NCBI GenBank assembly: GCA_964019165.1
Contig: OZ025274.1
Location: 8,800,407 to 8,864,406, forward strand
Direction of reading: 5' to 3'
Source: Mastigias papua
Taxonomy: Eukaryota; Cnidaria; Scyphozoa; Rhizostomeae; Mastigiidae
DNA: 64,000 nucleotides
Shown: positions 49,680 through 63,713 of the stretch, piece by piece
Layout: each line of letters starts with the position of its first letter
Position numbering within the stretch: position 1 is the stretch's first letter
Translations under genes and position numbers: made by a program
The notes under the pieces: generated by a model
What the model was told of the DNA's origin: nothing
Seen by the model: the letters and a program-made list of their open reading frames with translations, nothing else
Databases searched by the model: none

Positions 49680-52600
49680 ATTATGTTTTGGAGCTATTAC
49701 ACACGTACGTATAGTGATTGTAGGCCGTGCATAGTATTGTTAGTTTTGCGATATGTAAAGCACTTTAAAGCTGTATATAGTGTAAAATCAGAGACTAAGG
49801 CTAATTTGAATAGGAAACATTAACTACACTACTGGCATCGGTGTAACAATAGCTGTAAAAGACGTTTAGCGGATGAGATTGACCCATTTCCACTCAATTT
49901 CACTCATACAACAGTATATGTACATATTGGCATTGCTTGTGATGGGCCTAGAATACGTATGTGTGCAAAGTCTGACAATACAGCAATAACGACTGATCTC
50001 ATGTTCATATGATATTATAAATGCTAGATTCACTGCAGGAATATGCTTAGATTATGTTTTGGAGCTATTACACGCGTACTTATAGTGATTGTAGGCCTTC
50101 CATAGTAATGTCAGTTTTGCGACATGTAAAGCACTTTAAAGCCGTATATAGTGTAAAAACAGAGACTAAGGCTAATTTGAATAGGAAACATTAGCTACTC
50201 TACTGGCATCGGTGTAACCATAGATGTAAAAGACGTTTAGTGTATGAGATTGACCCATTTCCACTCAATTTCCCTCATACAACAGTATATGTACATATTG
50301 GCATTGCTTGTGATGGGCCTAGAATACGTATGTGTGCAAAGTCTGACAATACAGCAATGACGACAGATCTGATGGTCATATGATAACATAGATGCTAGAT
50401 TCACTGCAGGAATATGCTTAGATTATGGTTTTGAGGTATTACACACGTACTTATAGTGATGGTAAGCCTTGCATAGTATTGTGAGTTTTGCGACATGTAA
50501 AGCACTTTAAAGCTGTATATAGTGTAAAATAAGAGACTAAGGCTAATTTGAATAGGAAACATTAGCTACACTACTGGCATCGGTGTAACAATAGCTGTAA
50601 AAGACGTTTAGTGTATGAGATTGACGCACCTCCATTCAATTTCACTCATACAACAGTATATGCACATATTGGCATTGCTTGTGATCGGCCTAAAATACGT
50701 ATGTGTACAAGGTCTGACAATACAGCAATGACGATAGATCTGATGGTCATATGATATTATAAATGCTAGATTCACTGCTTGAATATGCTTAGATTATGTT
50801 TTGGAGCTATTACACACGTACTTATAATGATTGTAGGCCATGCATAGTATTGTCAGTTTTGCGACATGTAAAGCACTTTAAAGCTGTATATAGAGTAAAA
50901 TCAGAGACTAAGGCTAATTGTAATAGGAAACATTGGCTAAACTACTGGCATCGGTGTAACGATAGATGTAAAAGACGTTTAGTGTATGAGATTGACGCAC
51001 TTCCACTCAATTTCAATCATACAACAGTATATGCACATATTGGCATTGCTTGTGATGGGCCTAAAATACGTATGTGTGCAAGGTCTGACAATACAGCAAT
51101 GACGACAGATCTCATGGTGATATGATAATATAAATGCTAGATTCAATGCAGAAATATGCTTAGATTATGTTTCGGAGCTATTACACACGTACTTATGGTG
51201 ATTGTAGGCCTTGCATAGTATTGTCAGTTTTGCGACATGTAAAGCACTTTAAAGCTGTATATAGTGTAAAATCAGAGACTAAGGCTAATTTTAGTAGGAA
51301 ACATTGGCGAAACTACTGGAATCGGTGTAACCGTAGATGTAAAAGACGTTTAGCGGATGAGATTGACGCAGTTCTACTCAATTTCAATCATACAACAGTA
51401 TATGCACATATTGGCATTGCTTGTGATGGGCCTAAAATACGTATGTGTGCAAAGTCTGACAATACAGCAATAACGACAGATCTGATGGTCATATGATATT
51501 ATAAATGCTAGATTCACTGCAGACATATGCTTAGATTATGTTTTGGAGCTATTACACACGTACTTATAGTGATTGTAGGCCTTGCATAGTATTGTCAGTT
51601 TTGCGACATGTAAAGCACTTTAAAGCTGTATATAGTGTAAAATCAGAGACTAAGGCTAAGGTTAGTAGGAAACATTGGGTAAACTACTGGAATCGGTGTA
51701 ACCATAGATGTAAAAGACGTTTAGCGGATGAGATTGACCCATTTCCACTCAATTTCAATCATACAACAGTATATGCACATATAGGCATTGCTTGTGATGG
51801 GCCTAAGATACGTACGTGTACAAGGTCTGACAATACAGCAATAACGACAGATCTGATTGTCATATGATATTATAAATGCTAGATTCACTGCAGGAATATG
51901 CTTAGATTATGTTTTGGAGCTATTACACACGTACGTATAGTGATTGTAGGCCGTGCATAGTATTGTTAGTTTTGCGATATGTAAAGCACTTTAAAGCTGT
52001 ATATAGTGTAAAATCAGAGACTAAGGCTAATTTGAATAGGAAACATTAACTACACTACTGGCATCGGTGTAACAATAGCTGTAAAAGACGTTTAGCGGAT
52101 GAGATTGACCCATTTCCACTCAATTTCACTCATACAACAGTATATGCACATATTGGCATTGCTTGTGATGGGCCTAAAATACGTATGTGTGCAAGGTCTG
52201 ACAATACAGCAATAACGACTGATCTCATGTTCATATGATATTATAAATGCTAGATTCACTGCAGGAATATGCTTAGATTATGTTTTGGAGCTATTACACG
52301 CGTACTTATAGTGATTGTAGGCCTTCCATAGTAATGTCAGTTTTGCGACATGTAAAGCACTTTAAAGCCGTATATAGTGTAAAAACAGAGACTAAGGCTA
52401 ATTTGAATAGGAAACATTAGCTACTCTACTGGCATCGGTGTAACCATAGATGTAAAAGACGTTTAGTGTATGAGATTGACCCATTTTCACTCAATTTCCC
52501 TCATACAACAGTATATGTACATATTGGCATTGCTTGTGATGGGCCTAGACTACGTATGTGTGCAAAGTCTGACAATACAGCAATGACGACAGATCTGATG

Positions 52601-55600
52601 GTCATATGATAACATAGATGCTAGATTCACTGCAGGAATATGCTTAGATTATGTTTTTGAGGTATTACACACGTACTTATAGTGATGGTAAGCCTTGCAT
52701 AGTATTGTGAGTTTTGCGACATGTAAAGCACTTTAAAGCTGTATATAGTGTAAAATAAGAGACTAAGGCTAATTTGAATAGGAAACATTAGCTACACTAC
52801 TGGCATCGGTGTAACAATAGCTGTAAAAGACGTTTAGTGTATGAGATTGACGCACCTCCATTCAATTTCACTCATACAACAGTATATGCACATATTGGCA
52901 TTGCTTGTGATCGGCCTAAAATACGTATGTGTACAAGGTCTGACAATACAGCAATGACGATAGATCTGATGGTCATATGATATTATAAATGCTAGATTCA
53001 CTGCTTGAATATGCTTAGATTATGTTTTGGAGCTATTACACACGTACTTATAATGATTGTAGGCCATGCATAGTATTGTCAGTTTTGCGACATGTAAAGC
53101 ACTTTAAAGCTGTATATAGAGTAAAATCAGAGACTAAGGCTAATTGTAATAGGAAACATTGGCTAAACTACTGGCATCGGTGTAACCATAGATGTAAAAG
53201 ACGTTTAGTGTATGAGATTGACGCACTTCCACTCAATTTCAATCATACAACAGTATATGCACATATTGGCATTGCTTGTGATGGGCCTAAAATACGTATG
53301 TGTACAAGGTCTGACAATACAGCAATAACGACAGATCTGATGGTCATATGATATTATAAATGCTAGATTCACTGCAGGAATATGCTTAGATTATGTTTTG
53401 GAGGTATTACACACGTACTTATAGTGATTGTAGGCCTTGCATTGTAATGTCAGTTTTATGACATGTAAAGCACTTAAAAGCTGTATATAGTGTAAAAACA
53501 GAGAATAAAGCTAATTTTAATAGGAAACATTAGTATTCACTCCTGGCATCGGTGTAACCATAGATGTAAACGACGTTTAGTGTATGAGATTGACGCACTT
53601 CCACTCAATTTCAATCATACAACAGTATATGCACATATTGGCATTGCTTGTGATGGGCCTAAAATACGTATGTGTGCAAGGTCTGACAATACAGCAATGA
53701 CGACAGATCTCATGGTGATATGATAATATAAATGCTAGATTCAATGCAGGAATATGCTTAGATTATGTTTTGGATCTATTACACACGTACTTATAGTGAT
53801 TGTAAGCCTTGCATAGTATTGTCAGTTTTGCGACATGTAAAGCACTTTAAAGCTGTATATAGTGTAAAATCAGAGACTAAGGCTAATTTTAGTAGGAAAC
53901 ATTGGCGAAACTACTGGAATCGGTGTAACCGTAGATGTAAAAGACGTTTAGCGGATGAGATTGACGCAGTTCTACTCAATTTCAATCATACAACAGTATA
54001 TGCACATATTGGCATTGCTTGTGATGGGCCTAAAATACGTATGTGTGCAAAGTCTGACAATACAGCAATAACGACAGATCTGATGGTCATATGATATTAT
54101 AAATGCTAGATTCACTGCAGACATATGCTTAGATTATGTTTTGGAGCTATTACACACGTACTTATAGTGATTGTAGGCCTTGCATAGTATTGTCAGTTTT
54201 GCGACATGTAAAGCACTTTAAAGCTGTATATAGTGTAAAATCAGAGACTAAGGCTAAGGTTAGTAGGAAACATTGGGTAAACTACTGGAATCGGTGTAAC
54301 CATAGATGTAAAAGACGTTTAGCGGATGAGATTGACCCATTTCCACTCAATTTCAATCATACAACAGTATATGCACATATAGGCATTGCTTGTGATGGGC
54401 CTAAGATACGTACATGTACAAGGTCTGACAATACAGCAATAACGACAGATCTGATTGTCATATGATATTATACATGCTAGATTCACTGCAGGAATATGCT
54501 TAGATTATGTTTTGGAGCTATTACACACGTACGTATAGTGATTGTAGGCCGTGCATAGTATTGGTAGTTTTGCGATATGTAAAGCACTTTAAAGCTGTAT
54601 ATAGTGTAAAATCAGAGACTAAGGCTAATTTGAATAGGAAACATTAACTACACTACTGGCATCGGTGTAACAATAGCTGTAAAAGACGTTTAGCGGATGA
54701 GATTGACCCATTTCCACTCAATTTCACTCATACAACAGTATATGCACATATTGGCATTGCTTGTGATGGGCCTAAAATACGTATGTGTGCAAGGTCTGAC
54801 AATACAGCAATAACGACTGATCTCATGTTCATATGATATTATAAATGCTAGATTCACTGCAGGAATATGCTTAGATTATGTTTTGGAGCTATTACACGCG
54901 TACTTATAGTGATTGTAGGCCTTCCATAGTAATGTCAGTTTTGCGACATGTAAAGCACTTTAAAGCCGTATAAAGTGTAAAAACAGAGACTAAGGCTAAT
55001 TTGAATTGGAAACATTAGCTACTCTACTGGCATCGGTGTAACCATAGATGTAAAAGACGTTTAGTGTATGAGATTGACCCATTTCCACTCAATTTCCCTC
55101 ATACAACAGTATATGTACATATTGGCATTGCTTGTGATGGGCCTAGACTACGTATGTGTGCAAAGTCTGACAATACAGCAATGACGACAGATCTGATGGT
55201 CATATGATAACATAGATGCTAGATTCACTGCAGGAATATGCTTAGATTATGTTTTTGAGGTATTACACACGTACTTATAGTGATGGTAAGCCTTGCATAG
55301 TATTGTGAGTTTTGCGACATGTAAAGCACTTTAAAGCTGTATATAGTGTAAAATAAGAGACTAAGGCTAATTTGAATAGGAAACATTAGCTACACTACTG
55401 GCATCGGTGTAACAATAGCTGTAAAAGACGTTTAGTGTATGAGATTGACGCACCTCCATTCAATTTCACTCATACAACAGTATATGCACATATTGGCATT
55501 GCTTGTGATCGGCCTAAAATACGTATGTGTACAAGGTCTGACAATACAGCAATGACGATAGATCTGATGGTCATATGATATTATAAATGCTAGATTCACT

Positions 55601-55630
55601 GCTTGAATATGCTTAGATTATGTTTTGGAG
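49680..55630 (+). repeat. Overlapping six- and seven-monomer higher-order repeats
   Basis: About 49.63-51.05 kb matches 51.86-53.28 kb at an offset of 2226 bp (6 monomers), and 51.17-53.04 kb matches 53.77-55.63 kb at 2598 bp (7 monomers). Shared private variants include cacacgtacgtatagtg with ggccgtgcatag, tatgtttttgaggtatt with gatggtaagcc, and ggctaaggttagtagg. Part of the block recurs again at an offset of 5196 bp (53.4-54.4 to 58.6-59.6 kb), including the rare gtaaacgacg variant. Confidence 0.87.
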
Positions 55631-58600
55631 CTATTACACACGTACTTCTAGTGATTGTAGGCCTTGCATAGTATTATCAGGTTTGCGACATGTAAAGCAC
55701 TTTAAAGCTGTATATAATGTAAAATAAGAGACTAAGGTTAAGTTGAGTAGGAAACATTGGCTAAACTACTGGCATCGGTGTAACCATAGATGTAAAAGAC
55801 GTTTAGTGTATGAGATTGACGCACTTCCACTCAATTTCAATCATACAACAGTATATGCACATATTGGCATTGCTTGTGATGGGCCTAAACTACGTATGTG
55901 TGCAAGGTCTGACAATACAGCAATGACGATAGATCTGATGGTCATATGATATTATAAATGCTAGATTCACTGCAGGAATATGCTTAGATTATGTTTTGGA
56001 GGTATTACAAACGTACTTATAGTGATTGTAGGCCTTGCATTGTAATGTCAGTTTTATGACATGTAAAGCACTTAAAAGCTGTATATAGTGTAAAAACAGA
56101 GAATAAAGCTAATTTTAATAGGAAACATTAGTATTCACTCCTGGCATCGGTGTAACCATAGATGTAAAAGACGTTTAGTGTATGAGATTGACGCACTTCC
56201 ACTCAATTTCAATCATACAACAATATATGCACATATAGGCATTGCTTGTGATGGGCCTAAGATACGTACGTGTACAAGGTCTGACAATACAGCAATAACG
56301 ACAGATCTGATTGTCATATGATATTATAAATGCTAGATTCACTGCAGGAATATGCTTAGATTATGTTTTGGAGCTATTACACACGTACGTATAGTGATTG
56401 TAGGCCGTGCATAGTATTGTTAGTTTTGCGATATGTAAAGCACTTTAAAGCTGTATATAGTGTAAAATCAGAGACTAAGGCTAATTTGAATAGGACACAT
56501 TAACTACACTACTGGCATCGGTGTAACAATAGCTGTAAAAGACGTTTAGCGGATGAGATTGACCCATTTCCACTCAATTTCACTCATACAACAGTATATG
56601 CACATATTGGCATTGCTTGTGATGGGCCTAAAATACGTATGTGTGCAAGGTCTGACAATACAGCAATAACGACTGATCTCATGTTCATATGATATTATAA
56701 ATGCTAGATTCACTGCAGGAATATGCTTAGATTATGTTTTGGAGCTATTACACGCGTAGTTATAGTGATTGTAGGCCTTCCATAGTAATGTCAGTTTTGC
56801 GACATGTAAAGCACTTTAAAGCCGTATATAGTGTAAAAACAGAGACTAAGGCTAATTTGAATAGGAAACATTAGCTACTCTACTGGCATCGGTGTAACCA
56901 TAGATGTAAAAGACGTTTAGTGTATGAGATTGACCCATTTCCACTCAATTTCCCTCATACAACAGTATATGTACATATTGGCATTGCTTGTGATGGGCCT
57001 AGAATACGTATGTGTGCAAAGTCTGACAATACAGCAATGACGACAGTTGTGATGGTCATATGATATTATAAATGCTAGATTCACTGCAGACATATGCTTA
57101 GATTATGTTTTGGAGCTATTACACACGTACTTATAGTGATTGTAGGCCTTGCATAGTATTGTCAGTTTTGCGACATGTAAAGCACTGTAAAGATGTATAT
57201 AGTGTAAAAACAAGACTAAGGCTAAGGTTAGTAGGAAACATTGGGTAAACTACTGGAATCGGTGTAACCATAGATGTAAAAGACGTATAGCGGATGAGAT
57301 TGTGCCATGACCACTCAATTTCCCTCATTCAACAGTATATGTACATATTGGCATTGCTTGTGATGGGCCTAAAATACGTATGTGTGCAAGGTCTGACAAT
57401 ACAGCAATGACGATAGATCTGATGGTCATATGATATTATAAATGCTAGATTCACTGCTTGAATATGCTTAGATTATGTTTTGGAGCTATTACACACGTAC
57501 TTATAATGATTGTAGGCCATGCATAGTATTGTCAGTTTTGCGACATGTAAAGCACTTTAAAGCTGTATATAGAGTAAAATCAGAGACTAAGGCTAATTGT
57601 AATAGGAAACATTGGCTAAACTACTGGCATCGGTGTAACAATAGCTGTAAAAGACGTTTAGTGTATGAGATTGACGCACCTCCATTCAATTTCACTCATA
57701 CAACAGTATATGCACATATTGGCATTGCTTGTGATGGGCCTAAACTACGTATGTGTGCAAGGTCTGACAATACAGCAATGACGATAGATCTGATGGTCAT
57801 ATGATATTCTAAATGCTAGATTCACTGCAGGAATATGCTTAGATTATGTTTTGGAGGTATTACACACGTACTTATAGTGATTGTAGGCCTTGCATTGTAA
57901 TGTCAGTTTTATGACATGTAAAGCACTTAAAAGCTGTATATAGTGTAAAAACAGAGAATAAAGCTAATTTTAATAGGAAACATTAGTATTCACTCCTGGC
58001 ATCGGTGTAACCATAGATGTAAAAGACGTTTAGTGTATGAGATTGACGCACTTCCACTCAATTTCAATCATACAACAGTATATGCACATATAGGCATTGC
58101 TTGTGATGGGCCTAAGATACGTACGTGTACAAGGTCTGACAATACAGCAATAACGACAGATCTGATTGTCATATGATATTATAAATGCTAGATTCACTGC
58201 AGGAATATGCTTAGATTATGTTTTGGAGCTATTACACACGTACTTATAGTGATTGTAGGCCTTGCATAGTAATGTCAGTTTTGCGACATGTAAAGCACTG
58301 TAAAGATGTATATAGTGTAAAAACAAAGACTAAGGTTAAGTTGAGTAGGAAACATTGGCTAAACTACTGGCATCGGTGTAACCATAGATGTAAAAGACGT
58401 TTAGTGTATGAGATTGACGCACTTCCACTCAATTTCAATCATACAACAGTATATGCACATATTGGCATTGCTTGTGATGGGCCTAAAATACGTATGTGTA
58501 CAAGGTCTGACAATACAGCAATAACGACAGATCTGATGGTCATATGATATTATAAATGCTAGATTCACTGCAGGTATATGCTTAGATTATGTTTTGGAGG

Positions 58601-61485
58601 TATTACACACGTACTTATAGTGATTGTAGGCCTTGCATTGTAATGTCAGTTTTATGACATGTAAAGCACTTAAAAGCTGTATATAGTGTAAAAACAGAGA
58701 ATAAAGCTAATTTTAATAGGAAACATTAGTATTCACTCCTGGCATCGGTGTAACCATAGATGTAAACGACGTTTAGTGTATGAGATTGCCGCACTTCCAC
58801 TCAATTTCAATCATACAACAGTATATGCACATATTGGCATTGCTTGTGATGGGCCTAAAATACGTATGTGTGCAAGGTCTGACAATACAGCAATGACGAC
58901 AGATCTCATGGTGATATGATAATATAAATGCTAGATTCAATGCAGAAATATGCTTAGATTATGTTTCGGAGCTATTACACACGTACTTATAGTGATTGTA
59001 GGCCTTGCATAGTATTGTCAGTTTTGCGACATGTAAAGCACTTTAAAGCTGTATATAGTGTAAAATCAGAGACTAAGGCTAATTTTAGTAGGAAACATTG
59101 GCGAAACTACTGGAATCGGTGTAACCGTAGATGTAAAAGACGTTTAGCGGATGAGATTGACGCAGTTCTACTCAATTTCAATCATACAACAGTATATGCA
59201 CATATTGGCATTGCTTGTGATGGGCCTAAAATACGTATGTGTGCAAAGTCTGACAATACAGCAATAACGACGGATCTGATGGTCATATGATATTATAAAT
59301 GCTAGATTCACTGCAGACATATGCTTAGATTATGTTTTGGAGCTATTACACACGTACTTATAGTGATTGTAGGCCTTGCATAGTATTGTCAGTTTTGCGA
59401 CATGTAAAGCACTTTAAAGCTGTATATAGTGTAAAATCAGAGACTAAGGCTAAGGTTAGTAGGAAACATAGGGTAAACTACTGGAATCGGTGTAACCATA
59501 GATGTAAAAGACGTTTAGCGGATGAGATTGACCCATTTCCACTCAATTTCTCTCATACAACAGTATATGCACATATTGGCATTGCTTGTGATGGGCCTAA
59601 AATACGTATGTGTGCAAAGTCTGACAATACAGCAATGACGACAGATCTCATGGTGATATGATAATATAAATGCTAGATTCACTGCAGGAATATGCTTAGA
59701 TTATGTTTTGGAGGTATTACACACCTACTTATAATGATTGTAAGCCTTGCATAGTATTGTCAGTTTTGCGACATGTAAAGCACTTTACAGCTGTATATAG
59801 TGTAAACACAGAGACTAAGGCTAATTGTAATAGGAAACATTAGAATTTACTCCTGGCATCGGTGTAACCATAGATGTAAAAGACGTTTAGCGGATGAGAT
59901 TGACCCATTTCCACTCAATTTCAATCATACAACAGTATATGCACATATTGGCATTGCCTGTGATGGGCCTAAAATACGTATGTGTGCAAGGTCTGACAAT
60001 ACAGCAATGACGACAGATCTGATGGTCATATGATATTTTAAATGCTAGATTCACTGCAGGAATATGCTTAGATTATGTTTTGGAGCTATTACACACGTAC
60101 TTATAGTGATTGTACGCCTTGCATAGTAATGTCAGTTTTGCGACATGTAAAGCACTTTAAAGCCGTATATAGAGTAAAATCAGAGACTAAGGCTAATTGT
60201 AATAGGAAACATTGGCTAAACTACTGGCATCGGTGTAACAATAGCTGTAAAAGACGTTTAGTGTATGAGATTGACGCACCTCCATTCAATTTCACTCATA
60301 CAACAGTATATGCACATATTGGCATTGCTTGTGATGGGCCTAAACTACGTATGTGTGCAAGGTCTGACAATACAGCAATGACGATAGATCTGATGGTCAT
60401 ATGATATTCTAAATGCTAGATTCACTGCAGGAATATGCTTAGATTATGTTTTGGAGGTATTACACACGTACTTATAGTGATTGTAGGCCTTGCATTGTAA
60501 TGTCAGTTTTATGACATGTAAAGCACTTAAAAGCTGTATATAGTGTAAAAACAGAGAATAAAGCTAATTTTAATAGGAAACATTAGTATCCACTCCTGGC
60601 ATCGGTGTAACCATAGATGTAAAAGACGTTTAGTGTATGAGATTGACGCACTTCCACTCAATTTCAATCATACAACAGTATATGCACATATTGGCATTGC
60701 TTGTGATGGGCCTAAAATACGTATGTGTGCAAGGTCTGACAATACAGCAATAACGACTGATCTCATGTTCATATGATATTATAAATGCTAGATTCACTGC
60801 AGGAATATGCTTAGATTATGTTTTGGAGCTATTACACGCGTACTTATAGTGATTGTAGGCCTTCCATAGTAATGTCAGTTTTGCGACATGTAAAGCACTT
60901 TAAAGCCGTATATAGTGTAAAAACAGAGACTAAGGCTAATTTGAATAGGAAACATTAGCTACTCTACTGGCATCGGTGTAACCATAGATGTAAAAGACGT
61001 TTAGTGTATGAGATTGACCCATTTCCACTCAATTTCCCTCATACAACAGTATATGTACATATTGGCATTGCTTGTGATGGGCCTAGAATACGTATGTGTG
61101 CAAAGTCTGACAATACAGCAATGACGACAGTTCTGATGGTCATATGATATTATAAATGCTAGATTCACTGCAGGAATATGCTTAGATTATGTTTTGGAGC
61201 TATTACACACGTACTTATAGTGATTGTAGGCCTTGCATAGTAATGTCAGTTTTGCGACATGTAAAGCACTGTAAAGATGTATATAGTGTAAAAACAAGAC
61301 TAAGGCTAATATGAGTAGGACACATTGGCTAAACTACTGGCATCGGTGTAACCATAGATGTAAAAGATGTTTAGCGGATGAGATTGTGCCATGACCACTC
61401 AATTTCCCTCATTCAACAGTATATGTACATATTGGCATTGCTTGTGATGGGCCTAAAATACGTATGTGTGCAAAGTCTGACAATA

Positions 61486-63713
61486 CAGCAATGACGACAG
61501 ATCTCATGGTCATATGATAACATAGATGCTAGATTCACTGCAGGAATATGCTTAGATTATGTTTTTGAGGTATTACACACGTACTTATAGTGATGGTAAG
61601 CCTTGCATAGTATTGTCAGTTTTGCGACATGTAAAGCACTTTAAAGCTGTATATAGTGTAAAATAAGAGACTAAGGCTACTTTGAATAGGAAACATTAGC
61701 TACACTACTGGCATCGGTGTAACAATAGCTGTAAAAGACGTTTAGTGTATGAGATTGACGCACCTCCATTCAATTTCACTGATACAACAGTATATGCACA
61801 TATTGGCATTGCTTGTGATGGGCCTAAACTACGTATGTGTGCAAGGTCTGACAATACAGCAATGACGATAGATCTGATGGTCATATGATATTATAAATGC
61901 TAGATTCACTGCTTGAATATGCTTAGATTATGTTTTGGAGCTATTACACACGTACTTATAATGATTGTAGGCCATGCATAGTATTGTCAGTTTTGCGACA
62001 TGTAAAGCACTTTAAAGCTGTATATAGAGTAAAATCAGAGACTAAGGCTAATTGTAATAGGAAACATTGGCTAAACTACTGGCATCGGTGTAACCATAGA
62101 TGTAAAAGACGTTTAGTGTATGAGATTGACGCACTTCCACTCAATTTCAATCATACAACAGTATATGCACATATTGGCATTGCTTGTGATGGGCCTAAAA
62201 TACGTATGTGTACAAGGTCTGACAATACAGCAATAACGACAGATCTGATGGTCATATGATATTCTAAATGCTAGATTCACTGCAGGAATATGCTTAGATT
62301 ATGTTTTGGAGGTATTACACACGTACTTATAGTGATTGTAGGCCTTGCATTGTAATGTCAGTTTTATGACATGTAAAGCACTTAAAAGCTGTATATAGTG
62401 TAAAAACAGAGAATAAAGCTAATTTTAATAGGAAACATTAGTATTCACTCCTGGCATCGGTGTAACCATAGATGTAAAAGACGTTTAGTGTATGAGATTG
62501 ACGCACTTCCACTCAATTTCAATCATACAACAGTATATGCACATATAGGCATTGCTTGTGATGGGCCTAAGATACGTACGTGTACAAGTTCTGACAATAC
62601 AGCAATGACGACAGATCTCATGGTCATATGATAACATAGATGCTAGATTCACTGCAGGAATATGCTTAGATTATGTTTTTGAGGTATTACACACGTACTT
62701 ATAGTGATGGTAAGCCTTGCATATTATTGTCAGTTTTGCGACATGTAAAGCACTTTAAAGCTGTATATAGTGTAAAATAAGAGACTAAGGCTACTTTGAA
62801 TAGGAAACATTAGCTACACTACTGGCATCGGTGTAACAATAGCTGTAAACGACGTTTAGTGTATGAGATTGACGCACCTCCATTCAATTTCACTCATACA
62901 ACAGTATATGCACATATTGGCATTGCTTGTGATGGGCCTAAACTACGTATGTGTGCAAGGTCTGACAATACAGCAATGACGATAGATCTGATGGTCATAT
63001 GATATTATAAATGCTAGATTCACTGCTTGAATATGCTTAGATTATGTTTTGGAGCTATTACACACGTACTTATAATGATTGTAGGCCATGCATAGTATTG
63101 TCAGTTTTGCGACATGTAAAGCACTTTAAAGCTGTATATAGAGTAAAATCAGAGACTAAGGCTAATTGTAATAGGAAACATTGGCTAAACTACTGGCATC
63201 GGTGTAACCATAGATGTAAAAGACGTTTAGTGTATGAGATTGACGCACTTCCACTCAATTTCAATCATACAACAGTATATGCACATATTGGCATTGCTTG
63301 TGATGGGCCTAAAATACGTATGTGTACAAGGTCTGACAATACAGCAATAACGACAGATCTGATGGTCATATGATATTCTAAATGCTAGATTCACTGCAGG
63401 AATATGCTTAGATTATGTTTTGGAGGTATTACACACGTACTTATAGTGATTGTAGGCCTTGCATTGTAATGTCAGTTTTATGACATGTAAAGCACTTAAA
63501 AGCTGTATATAGTGTAAAAACAGAGAATAAAGCTAATTTTAATAGGAAACATTAGTATTCACTCCTGGCATCGGTGTAACCATAGATGTAAAAGACGTTT
63601 AGTGTATGAGATTGACGCACTTCCACTCAATTTCAATCATACAACAGTATATGCACATATAGGCATTGCTTGTGATGGGCCTAAGATACGTACGTGTACA
63701 AGGTCTGACAATA
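61486..63713 (+). repeat. Three-monomer higher-order repeat, two tandem copies
   Basis: The segment catatgataacatagatgc occurs at 61511 and 62625, an offset of 1114 bp (3 monomers plus 1 base). The three units between recur in the same order: the tttttgaggtatt type, the ttcactgcttgaatatgc type, and the gtcagttttatgacatg type with attagtattcactcctgg. The youngest-looking higher-order structure in the window. Confidence 0.88.
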
